DNA of 20,838 nucleotides, from the NCBI GenBank assembly GCA_023404715.1, contig JAEYAR010000013.1:1-20838 (forward strand), given 5' to 3'. The position numbers and the translations under genes are program-made. Source of the stretch: Bacillota bacterium. Its GTDB lineage: Bacteria; Bacillota; Clostridia; Christensenellales; Aristaeellaceae. A model generated the notes under the pieces. That model saw nothing but the letters and a program-made list of their open reading frames with translations. It did no database searches and was not told the origin of the DNA. This document shows, piece by piece, positions 1 to 6,210 of this stretch; position 1 is the stretch's first letter, and every line of letters begins with the position of its first letter.

Positions 1-887
1 GTGACGTTCTCTACCAGCGCGCCGAACTTGATGGCGTTCCAAATAAAGGGCTCATGCTCCTTGGAGAGGTTAATGCACTTGGCGTAGCAGCCGCCCTCGA
101 TGTTAAAGATGCCGTTGTCGCTCCAGCCATGCTCGTCGTCGCCGATGAGCTTGCGGTTCGGGTCGGCGGAGAGGGTGGTCTTGCCCGTGCCGGACAAGCC
201 GAAGAACACGGCCGTGTCGCCCGCATCGCCGATGTTGGCCGAGCAGTGCATCGGCAGCACGCCGTCGGCCGGCAGCAGGAAGTTCATCACGGAGAAGACG
301 CTCTTCTTCATTTCGCCCGCATACTGGCTGCCGGCGATGACGACGATCTTCTTTTCAAAGTTGACGCAGATCGCGGCCTCGGAATGCACGCCGTCCAGTT
401 CGGGGATGCACTTGCAGCCCGGCGCGCAGAGGATGGTGAAGTCTTCCGCAAAATCCGCAAACTCTTCCGCCGTCGGACGAATGAGCAGATCGTGCATGAA
501 CATGTTCTGCGAGGCGAGCTCGTTGATCACGCGGATGCTGCGGCGATATTTGGGATCGGCGCCGGCAAATCCGTCGAACACGAAGACCTCGCGGTTTTGC
601 AGATAGGTAGCGACGCGCGTGAGGATCTTGTCGAACTTCTCCGGCGTCATCGGCACGTTGATCTTGCCCCAGGCGATTTCGTCATGGATCGCGGGGGTGT
701 CGACCACGTAGCGGTCCTCCGGGGAGCGGCCGGTGTACTTGCCGGTCATGACGCTCAGCGCGCCCGTCTGCGAGAGCACGCCCTCACCGCGCATAATGGC
801 CTTCTCGGTCAGGCGCGCGACAGACAGGTTGTGATGCACTTCAGCGGGGTTGATAATCCCCCATTTGGCGAGGTTTACTTCGTTCAT
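1..887 (-). CDS. pckA: Phosphoenolpyruvate carboxykinase (ATP), 5' part only
   Basis: The product converts oxaloacetate plus ATP to PEP, CO2 and ADP in the cytosol; in anaerobes it can also run in the carboxylating direction. About 295 N-terminal residues are present and the rest lies beyond the left edge (family length about 530). I translated the strand directly. Visible motifs are TGRSPEDR (about 53-60), YAGEMKKSVF (about 189-198, with the conserved active-site lysine), PMHCSAN (about 212-218, metal-ligand His), the P-loop GLSGTGKTT (230-238) and GDDEHGW (249-255). These are diagnostic of the ATP-type enzyme rather than the GTP-type. The ATG at 887 follows a GGAGGG ribosome binding site (895-900). 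The gene lies 169 bp downstream of rsmA with no convincing hairpin terminator between them; I could not pick a confident promoter in that gap. Confidence 0.96.
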   Translation of the reverse strand, partial: MNEVNLAKWGIINPAEVHHNLSVARLTEKAIMRGEGVLSQTGALSVMTGKYTGRSPEDRYVVDTPAIHDEIAWGKINVPMTPEKFDKILTRVATYLQNREVFVFDGFAGADPKYRRSIRVINELASQNMFMHDLLIRPTAEEFADFAEDFTILCAPGCKCIPELDGVHSEAAICVNFEKKIVVIAGSQYAGEMKKSVFSVMNFLLPADGVLPMHCSANIGDAGDTAVFFGLSGTGKTTLSADPNRKLIGDDEHGWSDNGIFNIEGGCYAKCINLSKEHEPFIWNAIKFGALVENV

Positions 888-1056
888 CGGATATCCCTCC
901 ATCGTTCATAATATGTCCGCGCTGTAGCACGAACAGTGCAGTTATATGGCGGGCAAGGAATGGCCTTACAGAAAATCCAATCCTTACCCTCATTAATATT
1001 GGTTCGCCACAACTCCTATTTTTCCTGCCATTCGTTAATCAAAAAACAAAATATTT

Positions 1057-1908
1057 TTATTTTAGCTTGATATCGCCAAGGGCTCGGGCAAGCGTGGCGA
1101 ACTCCGCGAGCGAGAGCGTCTCCGCGCGCGAAGAGGCGTCGATATGGGCTTCTAGGAGACAGCCGTTCGCCTGCTCCCGACTCAGGCCCAAAGCGCCCTG
1201 CAGGTTGTTTTTCACCGTCTTGCGCCGCATGGAAAACGCAGCCTTCACTACGCCGAAGAAACGCGCCTCGTCGGGCGCATCCACGGGCGGCCGCTCGCGC
1301 AGGTCGAGCAGCATGAAAGCGGAGTCCACCTTGGGCTGCGGCGTGAAGCAGGAAGCCGGTACGCGCATCGCCTCGCGTACGCGCGCGTAATATTGGCACT
1401 GCACGGATAGCATGCCGTATCCCGCCTCTCCGGGCTGCGCAAGCATCTTTTCCGCGACTTCCTTTTGTACCATCACCGCCGCGCGTACGATGGGCAGCCT
1501 CTCCGTGAGCAGGCGCGTCAGCACCGGGGTGGTGATATAATAAGGCAGGTTGGCGACGAGCAAAAGGCGCTGCGGCTCCCCGAACGCCTCCTTGATCAGC
1601 GATGCGAGATCCACCTTCATCACGTCCCCCTGCATGACCGACGCGTTCGGATAGGTGCAAAGGGTTTGCGAAAGGATGGGCAACAGGTCGCGGTCCAGCT
1701 CCAGCGCCAGCACGCGGCGCGCCCGGGCCGCGAGCAGACGCGTCAGCGACCCGCTGCCCGGGCCGATTTCCAGCACGTCGTCGCCCGGCTCCACCCCCGC
1801 CGACTCGACCAGGCGCGAGAGCAACGCCTCGTCGTAGATAAAGTTTTGCCCAAGGCTATGTTTATAGCGAAAGCCCTGCGCCCGAACGGCGTCCGCCGGT
1901 TGTCTCAT
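1057..1908 (-). CDS. rsmA: 16S rRNA dimethyladenosine transferase (A1518/A1519)
   Basis: RsmA (KsgA) uses S-adenosylmethionine to dimethylate two adjacent adenines in the 3'-terminal helix of 16S rRNA during small-subunit maturation. The 283-residue protein has the usual length and motifs: GQNF (20-23), SAM motif I LEIGPGSGSLT (46-56), acidic ribose ligand at E70, GD (94-95), catalytic NLPYYI (120-125), QPKVDSAF (191-198) and the RNA-binding FSMRRKTVKNNL stretch (225-236). The start ATG overlaps the TGA of the upstream DUF5317-like gene as ATGA, and the GGAGG before it is only 1 nt away, so translation probably depends on coupling to the upstream gene. In many Firmicutes this gene sits near rnmV or spoVG; here its partners are membrane and signalling genes. 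Confidence 0.97.
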   Translation of the reverse strand: MRQPADAVRAQGFRYKHSLGQNFIYDEALLSRLVESAGVEPGDDVLEIGPGSGSLTRLLAARARRVLALELDRDLLPILSQTLCTYPNASVMQGDVMKVDLASLIKEAFGEPQRLLLVANLPYYITTPVLTRLLTERLPIVRAAVMVQKEVAEKMLAQPGEAGYGMLSVQCQYYARVREAMRVPASCFTPQPKVDSAFMLLDLRERPPVDAPDEARFFGVVKAAFSMRRKTVKNNLQGALGLSREQANGCLLEAHIDASSRAETLSLAEFATLARALGDIKLK

Positions 1909-2477
1909 GCCTCCATCCGCCCCTTTCCTTTCGGTAGCATCATGGCGTAAAACACGCGCGCCACCGCCGCAACGAGCACGATGTCGCCTAAGCTCGCATA
2001 TCCCCCGCGCCCCCCCAGCAGCGGAATAATGTCCGCCAGCAGGGGAAGGCGCGTCAATGACGTCAACAGGCCGTACCCGTAGATTTCCCCGCCCGTCAGC
2101 ATTTCAATCGCCCGCTCTCGCCCCGTAACGGCGAGCGCGCCCGGCGACACCGGCATGACGAACCCATTGAACGCGATGACCAAAAAATTGAGCCCAGCCC
2201 CGGCGCCTGCGACCAGCGCCCCCCAATCCCACCGCGCGTTGCGCACGGCAAAGCCAAAGAGAGCGGCATAGGACGCGAGCACCTGAGCGATGCGCAGCGT
2301 TGCGGGGACCGAGACAAACCGCGAGGCTGCCTGAAAGGCAGCCTCGAGTAAAAATGAGCCGATCGGTAAGGCCAACCAAGCGACGTCGCTTCGCGCGATC
2401 TGCGAGAGGCCCCCGCCTAAGCGCCGCGCCCTGTAGACGCACAGCGCGACGAGCGGCGCCGCAAAGATGAGCAACAT
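1905..2477 (-). CDS. DUF5317-like integral membrane protein
   Basis: This 190-residue protein is mostly hydrophobic, with about five predicted membrane segments (around residues 1-15, 30-48, 60-80, 85-105 and 160-180). The stretch NGFVMPVSPGAL near residue 104, after a Gly/Ala-rich helix, resembles the conserved NG-x-MPVS motif I associate with the DUF5317 family; family membership is recalled, not searched. No catalytic residues are apparent and the function is unknown. The ATG at 2477 follows GGAGGAGG at a good distance. The gene begins 23 nt after the HD-GYP stop and overlaps rsmA by 4 bp, so HD-GYP, DUF5317 and rsmA look like one transcript. Confidence 0.8.
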   Translation of the reverse strand: MLLIFAAPLVALCVYRARRLGGGLSQIARSDVAWLALPIGSFLLEAAFQAASRFVSVPATLRIAQVLASYAALFGFAVRNARWDWGALVAGAGAGLNFLVIAFNGFVMPVSPGALAVTGRERAIEMLTGGEIYGYGLLTSLTRLPLLADIIPLLGGRGGYASLGDIVLVAAVARVFYAMMLPKGKGRMEA

Positions 2478-2500
2478 GAAAACGCCTCCTCCGCCAAACC

Positions 2501-3781
2501 CTAGGGTAGATCGATCGACTGCGCCACGCGTTCCATCACGCGGACCACTTCACTGTGAAACTGATTGCCCGCTTCCTCGCCCAGGATAGACAGGGCCTTC
2601 TCCTTCGTCATGCCCTTGCGGTACGGCCGATCGCTCGTCATCGCGTCAAACGCGTCCGCGATCGATAAAATCGCCACCTCCAGCGGCAGCGTGCTCAGCG
2701 AGACGCCAGAGGGGTATCCCTTGCCGTCAAATCGCTCGTGGTGATGCAAAATCGCGCTCTTGGCCGTCTCCGATAGCTTCAATTGGCTGACAATCCGGTA
2801 TCCGACCTCCGGATGCTGGCGCACGATCTTCCATTCGTCGTCGCTCAGCGGGCCGTTCTTGTTTAGTACGCCGTCGCTCACGCCGATCTTCCCGATATCG
2901 TGCAGCAGCGCCGCGACGTGCAGATCGTCTACCCGTCGCCCGGACAGGTGCATCTCCTGCGCGATCATCACGGCGTATTCGCTCACACGGCGTGAATGAC
3001 CTTCTGTATACGGGTCTTTGGCTTCGATCGCGCTCGAAAGCGCGGCGATCATATTGACGTATTGCTCCTTGCTGTCGATATAAAGCTTAAAGGAATAACG
3101 CGCCAGCATCAGCGGCAACGTAAAGAGAAGCAGGATGTATTCGCCGCCCGGCATCTGCATCAGGTAGGCGAGCAGCATGCCGATGGGCGCGGTGGCCAAA
3201 ACATTCGGAAAAATCCCCATGATATTTTGGCGCAACGTGCTGCTTATATCCTCACCGCCCAGCGCGAACAAAACAAGGAGCAGCACCAAATTGACCGCCA
3301 TAACCAACAATGAATAGATAAAGCCCGGAACGATGGAGTACGGCATCGCGAATGCTGCGCCATTGCCGCCGATTAGTAAAAAGACGATGTTTGAAAATGC
3401 TACGGATATTTGCACTATGCCCGTATTGAAAAGCGAACGCACCGGTGAAAGCAGCAATATAGGCCGTTGCTTACCTTTTTCGTCTCGTTCAAAGCAGATG
3501 AGCGTACTTAGCGCGTGTGTCACCAATGCATAGGGCACGCCTTGGGTCAGCACCATCGCCAACACAATGATGAACGAGATGTCAACAGCTTGCTCGTTGG
3601 ACAGATAAAGCGGCATGGATCGAAAAATCGCAAGCAATAAGAGCAAGAAGCCCATACGCCAAAGCGCTGTGCCTATCCCATCGGACGATAGACGTAACAC
3701 GACAGGACGTACGCTGACTGCAACGACAATCAAACTCATCAGCAATATGAATCCGATATAAATTTTTTGGCTTCTCTTCAT
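2501..3781 (-). CDS. Membrane-anchored HD-GYP domain phosphodiesterase
   Basis: The protein probably hydrolyses cyclic di-GMP or a related cyclic dinucleotide at the membrane. It has 426 residues. The first ~235 hold about six to eight hydrophobic segments with no recognised sensor domain. The cytoplasmic HD-GYP domain follows: EGHSRRV (260-266), LLHDIGKIG (292-300, with the HD metal pair at 294-295), HHHERFDGKGYP (346-357, including GYP) and DAFDAMTSDRPYR (376-388). All metal-ligand motifs look intact, so it is likely active. The frame is open to a GTG at 3796, but GAGGG sits correctly only for the ATG at 3781, which I chose. The N-terminal part is less GC-rich than the surrounding genes. 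It is preceded by the small ORF and inverted-repeat unit at 3819-4031 and followed closely by the DUF5317-like gene. Confidence 0.93.
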   Translation of the reverse strand: MKRSQKIYIGFILLMSLIVVAVSVRPVVLRLSSDGIGTALWRMGFLLLLLAIFRSMPLYLSNEQAVDISFIIVLAMVLTQGVPYALVTHALSTLICFERDEKGKQRPILLLSPVRSLFNTGIVQISVAFSNIVFLLIGGNGAAFAMPYSIVPGFIYSLLVMAVNLVLLLVLFALGGEDISSTLRQNIMGIFPNVLATAPIGMLLAYLMQMPGGEYILLLFTLPLMLARYSFKLYIDSKEQYVNMIAALSSAIEAKDPYTEGHSRRVSEYAVMIAQEMHLSGRRVDDLHVAALLHDIGKIGVSDGVLNKNGPLSDDEWKIVRQHPEVGYRIVSQLKLSETAKSAILHHHERFDGKGYPSGVSLSTLPLEVAILSIADAFDAMTSDRPYRKGMTKEKALSILGEEAGNQFHSEVVRVMERVAQSIDLP

Positions 3782-3854
3782 CTTGCCCTCGCACACAGCT
3801 AACCAAATCGAAAATATAGAAACGGATCCGGAAGCATTCCCTATGGTCTAACCT

Positions 3855-3935
3855 TTACAGTCGCCAGCTAAAGAAAGCGCCGGAAGAAAGCAGGAACGAA
3901 GCCACTGCCGCAACGGCCAGCATAATCTTTTTCAT
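3855..3935 (-). CDS. Small hydrophobic peptide ORF (26 aa)
   Basis: A 26-codon frame begins with MKKIML, continues with an Ala/Val/Leu/Phe-rich core and ends AFFSWRL before TAA. It resembles a signal peptide or a short membrane, toxin-like or pheromone-precursor peptide, but it has no Cys, lipobox or known pheromone signature, so no function is assigned. Support for translation is a strong AGGAGG eight nt before the ATG. That site lies partly in the 3' arm of a 10-bp inverted repeat (3937-3946/3983-3992), so access may be controlled by folding. It lies 73 bp upstream of the HD-GYP start on the same strand. It could also be the remnant of a longer secreted protein, or chance coding within a structured RNA. 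Confidence 0.45.
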   Translation of the reverse strand: MKKIMLAVAAVASFLLSSGAFFSWRL

Positions 3936-3936
3936 C

Positions 3937-3992
3937 GATATAGCCTCCTGTTTATACAGGCTCTGCTTACCGCTAGTTGAGCAGGCTATATC
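3937..3992 (-). promoter_or_regulatory. Nested stem-loop over the small ORF's ribosome binding site
   Basis: GATATAGCCT (3937-3946) and AGGCTATATC (3983-3992) form a perfect 10-bp inverted repeat with a 36-nt loop. Inside the loop, CCTGT (3947-3951) and ACAGG (3956-3960) form a 5-bp hairpin with a 4-nt loop. Read on the minus strand, the 3' arm includes the last bases of AGGAGG and runs almost to the ATG at 3935. Folding would therefore occlude ribosome binding. This is an inference from base pairing only. Confidence 0.5.
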
Positions 3993-4032
3993 CGCTACGC
4001 TAAAAGAACGCCTCGCCGCCGGATCCGTTTCA

Positions 4033-4704
4033 TCAAAGGGAGCGCTTCAGATAACTCAGGCGCCTGTTCACCGCATCCATCGTCGCCTTGACGACGGCCC
4101 GGTCCGCATCGTCGCGAAGGAAAGCGCTGCCCAGCAGCAGCTCTTGCCCCCACGTGCAATTGACGCTGACCAGAATTGCGTTGCGCCCGCTCATCAGCAC
4201 AGTCTGTACATCCACAAGCTCAAACAGGGGATCGGTCGCAAACTCGTTAATGGCCGCGACCGTCGCCATCGCCACCATGCGCTGGCGGGAAAAAACGCCG
4301 CTTTGACAAGAGGCAAGCCCTTCAAATTCCTGGCCGTCATATCCCAAGCGCACGCTGATGGACATGCTATCCCGCTTTGTGTGCAGGTCGATGCCCTCGT
4401 ACAGCAGACGGATTTCGCGCCGCAGGGGCACGATCTCGGGCGCTTTTTCCTCAACAGGGATGCGCGCGACGCTGATCACGCGGTAATCTACTTCTACGTC
4501 AAAGGCCGCCATCAGGGCGGATTGGATGTCGCGCGTCACCTGCTTGGCCCCGCGCCGTTCATCTGAGATGACGTGAATTTCCGCCGCCTCGCCCTGTGGC
4601 CCGAATACGACGCGCGCAGATTGCACGCCGTCAATTTTACAGATCAGGCTCTTCCAGGCCTCTTCTCTGCTGACCGCGTCCATACGTACTTCACTTTCCG
4701 GCAT
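4033..4704 (-). CDS. Hypothetical protein of two small alpha/beta-like domains
   Basis: I do not recognise a named family. The 223-residue product is soluble, with no signal or membrane segment. Residues about 14-82 (IDGVQSARVVFGPQGEAAEIHV, then a K-Q-V-x-R-D-I-Q-S-A-L helix) look like a beta-alpha-beta module. After a linker with EEKAPEIVPLRRE, residues about 97-220 form a second module (SISVRLGYDGQEFEG, VDVQTVLMSG, WGQELLLGSAFLRDD, ATMDAVNRRLSYL). Similar two-part proteins of unknown function occur in other Clostridia, from memory. The start at 4704 follows GGGGGAAGAAG; an in-frame ATG at 4683 is a weaker alternative. It has its own candidate promoter in a palindrome-rich upstream region and ends next to the inverted-repeat unit. 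Confidence 0.75.
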   Translation of the reverse strand: MPESEVRMDAVSREEAWKSLICKIDGVQSARVVFGPQGEAAEIHVISDERRGAKQVTRDIQSALMAAFDVEVDYRVISVARIPVEEKAPEIVPLRREIRLLYEGIDLHTKRDSMSISVRLGYDGQEFEGLASCQSGVFSRQRMVAMATVAAINEFATDPLFELVDVQTVLMSGRNAILVSVNCTWGQELLLGSAFLRDDADRAVVKATMDAVNRRLSYLKRSL

Positions 4705-4745
4705 GCTCTTCTTCCCCCGTCCCGTATTCCATTGAAACTGTCAAT

Positions 4746-4774
4746 AGCGTACCACATCGCGCTTTAAATCGCAA
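4746..4774 (-). promoter_or_regulatory. Candidate promoter of the hypothetical gene
   Basis: On the minus strand, TTGCGA (4769-4774) and TACGCT (4746-4751) are separated by exactly 17 nt, and TGG immediately before the latter gives an extended -10 (TGn). The -10 hexamer is a weak match (3 of 6). The start codon is about 41 nt further on. The -35 overlaps one arm of the inverted repeat at 4770-4829. Confidence 0.4.
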
Positions 4775-4829
4775 GAATTTTTTCGCATAATTATGATGCC
4801 AAGGGGCGCGAATGACGTCAATTCTTGCG
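4770..4829. repeat. Inverted repeat with two inner palindromes
   Basis: CGCAAGAATT (4770-4779) and AATTCTTGCG (4820-4829) are perfect reverse complements 40 nt apart. Between or touching them lie the perfect palindromes CATAATTATG (4786-4795) and TGACGTCA (4813-4820). The left arm overlaps the -35 of the candidate promoter for the hypothetical gene. This arrangement suggests an operator or a cruciform-prone control region, but no known regulator consensus is recognised. Confidence 0.5.
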
Positions 4830-4870
4830 TTTTTACGCGCTTTCTGTGCTTTTTTATCTACGTAAAATGC

Positions 4871-4901
4871 AGAAAAGCCGCTCTTTTCGCAAAGAGCGGC
4901 T
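4871..4901 (-). terminator. Rho-independent terminator of the dehydratase operon
   Basis: AGCCGCTCTTT (4876-4886) and AAAGAGCGGCT (4891-4901) form a perfect 11-bp stem with a 4-nt loop. On the minus strand it is followed by TTTTCT and starts about 10 nt after the dehydratase-like gene's stop codon. Confidence 0.93.
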
Positions 4902-4911
4902 CACCTATCCG

Positions 4912-6210
4912 TCAATCGCCTTCGCCCGAGGCCATCGCGGGCTTCGTCGCAGGCGCCGCCGCCTCCTCTGCGCGGGCCACGCAGAGCATCAGCCGGATTC
5001 TATTTTCCTGGTTAACGCGCGTCGCGCTCGGGTCGTAATCGATGGGCACGATATTGGCCTTGGGGTAAAGCTCGCGTATCCTGCGGATCATGCCTTTGCC
5101 ACAGATGTGGTTGGGCAGGCAGCCAAACGGCTGCGTACACACGATATTCGCGTACCCGTTTTCCGTCAGCTCGATCATCTCCGCCGTGAGCAGCCACCCC
5201 TCGCCCATCTTGCTGCCGTAGCCGATGACGTCCTTTACCAGGCTCTTCGTATGCTCAAAGGGGGAAGGCGGCACAAAAGAGGGATGCTTTTGAATCGTCT
5301 CGATCAGGATGGTCTCCATATGCGTCAGAAAACGCTTGAGCGCCGAGCAAACCGCGTATTTCAGGGGATTGCCCCCGTAAAGCTTGATGTCCTCCAGCCG
5401 GTTATCTGTCTTGAACAGCGCAAAGCCCATGATGCCCGGCACCATGTACTCGCAGTCCTGCTCGCGCAGGAACGACTCGAGGTCATTGTTGCCCAAGCGC
5501 GCATACTTCACGTAGATCTCGCCTACGATCCCCACGCGCGTCTTCTTCTCATGCGTGCGCGCAATCCCGTCAAAGTCGTCCGCGATTCTCTCCAGGTTCG
5601 CGCGCATGGGCCCGGAACGCATGCCGCGTCCCTTGGCAAACTGATGCGTCAGCTCTTCGATCCAGCGTTTGATCAACGCGTCCGTCTCCCCTGCCTCAAG
5701 CTCGTAAGGCCGCGTCTGATTCGCCAAATGCATCAGGCAGTCGCCGTACACCAGCGCCGCGATCGCGCGGCGCAGCATCGGTATCGTCAAGCTAAACCCG
5801 CTGGAGCGCTCCAGCCCCGAAAGGTTCAGCGAGATGACCGGCACGTGCTCAAGCCCTGCCTTTTTCAGCGCCTTTCTCAGCAGATGGATGTAGTTGCTCG
5901 CACGGCATCCGCCTCCCGTCTGCGTGATGATGAGGGCGACCTTGTTTAAGTCGTACTCCCCGGAGTGCAGCGCGTCCATCATCTGCCCGATCACCAGCAG
6001 CGCCGGGTAGCAGGTATCGTTGTGCACGTACTTGAGCCCCTCCTGCACCACGTTGGGCCCGCTGTTCTTGAGCAGCACGGTCTTATGCCCGTAAAGCTCA
6101 AATACGTTTCGCACGAGCTCAAAATGGATCTCCGCCATGTTCGGGATGAGGATGGTATACCCCTCCTCATGCATCTTCCGGGTGTATACCGCGTGGTTGG
6201 TCGTGCTCAT
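4912..6210 (-). CDS. 2-hydroxyacyl-CoA dehydratase-like partner protein (DUF2229-associated type)
   Basis: The 432-residue protein resembles the C-terminal part of the large activase/dehydratase-related fusion proteins common in Clostridia. Its exact substrate cannot be told from sequence. Candidate Fe-S or catalytic cysteines are C67 (NDTCYPAL), C102 (GGGCRASNY) and the cluster C358, C364, C370 (CTQPFGCLPNHICGKGM). The C-terminal tail is Ala-rich and probably disordered. The frame is open further upstream, but the ATG at 6210 overlaps the activase TGA as ATGA and follows GGGAGGGAGGG, so that start is well supported. A strong terminator follows. It presumably works with the adjacent activase, which in this family uses ATP to drive an electron onto a dehydratase Fe-S cluster. 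Calling it a true dehydratase is less certain than calling it a member of this family. Confidence 0.85.
   Translation of the reverse strand: MSTTNHAVYTRKMHEEGYTILIPNMAEIHFELVRNVFELYGHKTVLLKNSGPNVVQEGLKYVHNDTCYPALLVIGQMMDALHSGEYDLNKVALIITQTGGGCRASNYIHLLRKALKKAGLEHVPVISLNLSGLERSSGFSLTIPMLRRAIAALVYGDCLMHLANQTRPYELEAGETDALIKRWIEELTHQFAKGRGMRSGPMRANLERIADDFDGIARTHEKKTRVGIVGEIYVKYARLGNNDLESFLREQDCEYMVPGIMGFALFKTDNRLEDIKLYGGNPLKYAVCSALKRFLTHMETILIETIQKHPSFVPPSPFEHTKSLVKDVIGYGSKMGEGWLLTAEMIELTENGYANIVCTQPFGCLPNHICGKGMIRRIRELYPKANIVPIDYDPSATRVNQENRIRLMLCVARAEEAAAPATKPAMASGEGD

Larger units (their letters stand above)
3819..4031. repeat. 213-bp unit bounded by 13-bp perfect inverted repeats
   Basis: GAAACGGATCCGG (3819-3831) and CCGGATCCGTTTC (4019-4031) are exact reverse complements. 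On the minus-strand transcript a second helix can stack inside them after a 7/2-nt internal loop (4006-4011 with 3834-3839, one G-U pair). Further in is a perfect 10-bp pair at 3937-3946 and 3983-3992. The unit ends one base short of the stop codon of the upstream hypothetical gene and encloses the 26-codon ORF. No target-site duplication is visible at its edges. It could be a MITE-like element, a structured RNA with paired ends, or a regulatory leader for the HD-GYP gene; I do not recognise a known riboswitch consensus (neither c-di-GMP class fits). Confidence 0.6.

Noticed and set aside
54..911. 285-codon plus-strand frame opposite pckA
   Set aside because: It is the antisense of a clear PEP carboxykinase with intact motifs; long antisense frames are common in GC-rich coding DNA. 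The product is low-complexity, rich in Arg, His, Ala and Asp.
1041..1056. rsmA terminator
   Set aside because: A T-rich run follows the stop on the minus strand, but there is no preceding stem-loop.
888..1056. pckA promoter
   Set aside because: A TATTAT sits near the start, but no acceptable -35 lies at 16-18 nt, so I did not list it.
3937..3992. Cyclic di-GMP riboswitch upstream of the HD-GYP gene
   Set aside because: Attractive by context, but neither the class I nor the class II conserved cores can be found in the leader.
4825..5949. 374-codon plus-strand frame opposite the dehydratase-like gene
   Set aside because: It runs across the operon terminator and antisense to a conserved gene; its composition (Arg/His/Leu-rich) is that of a shadow frame.
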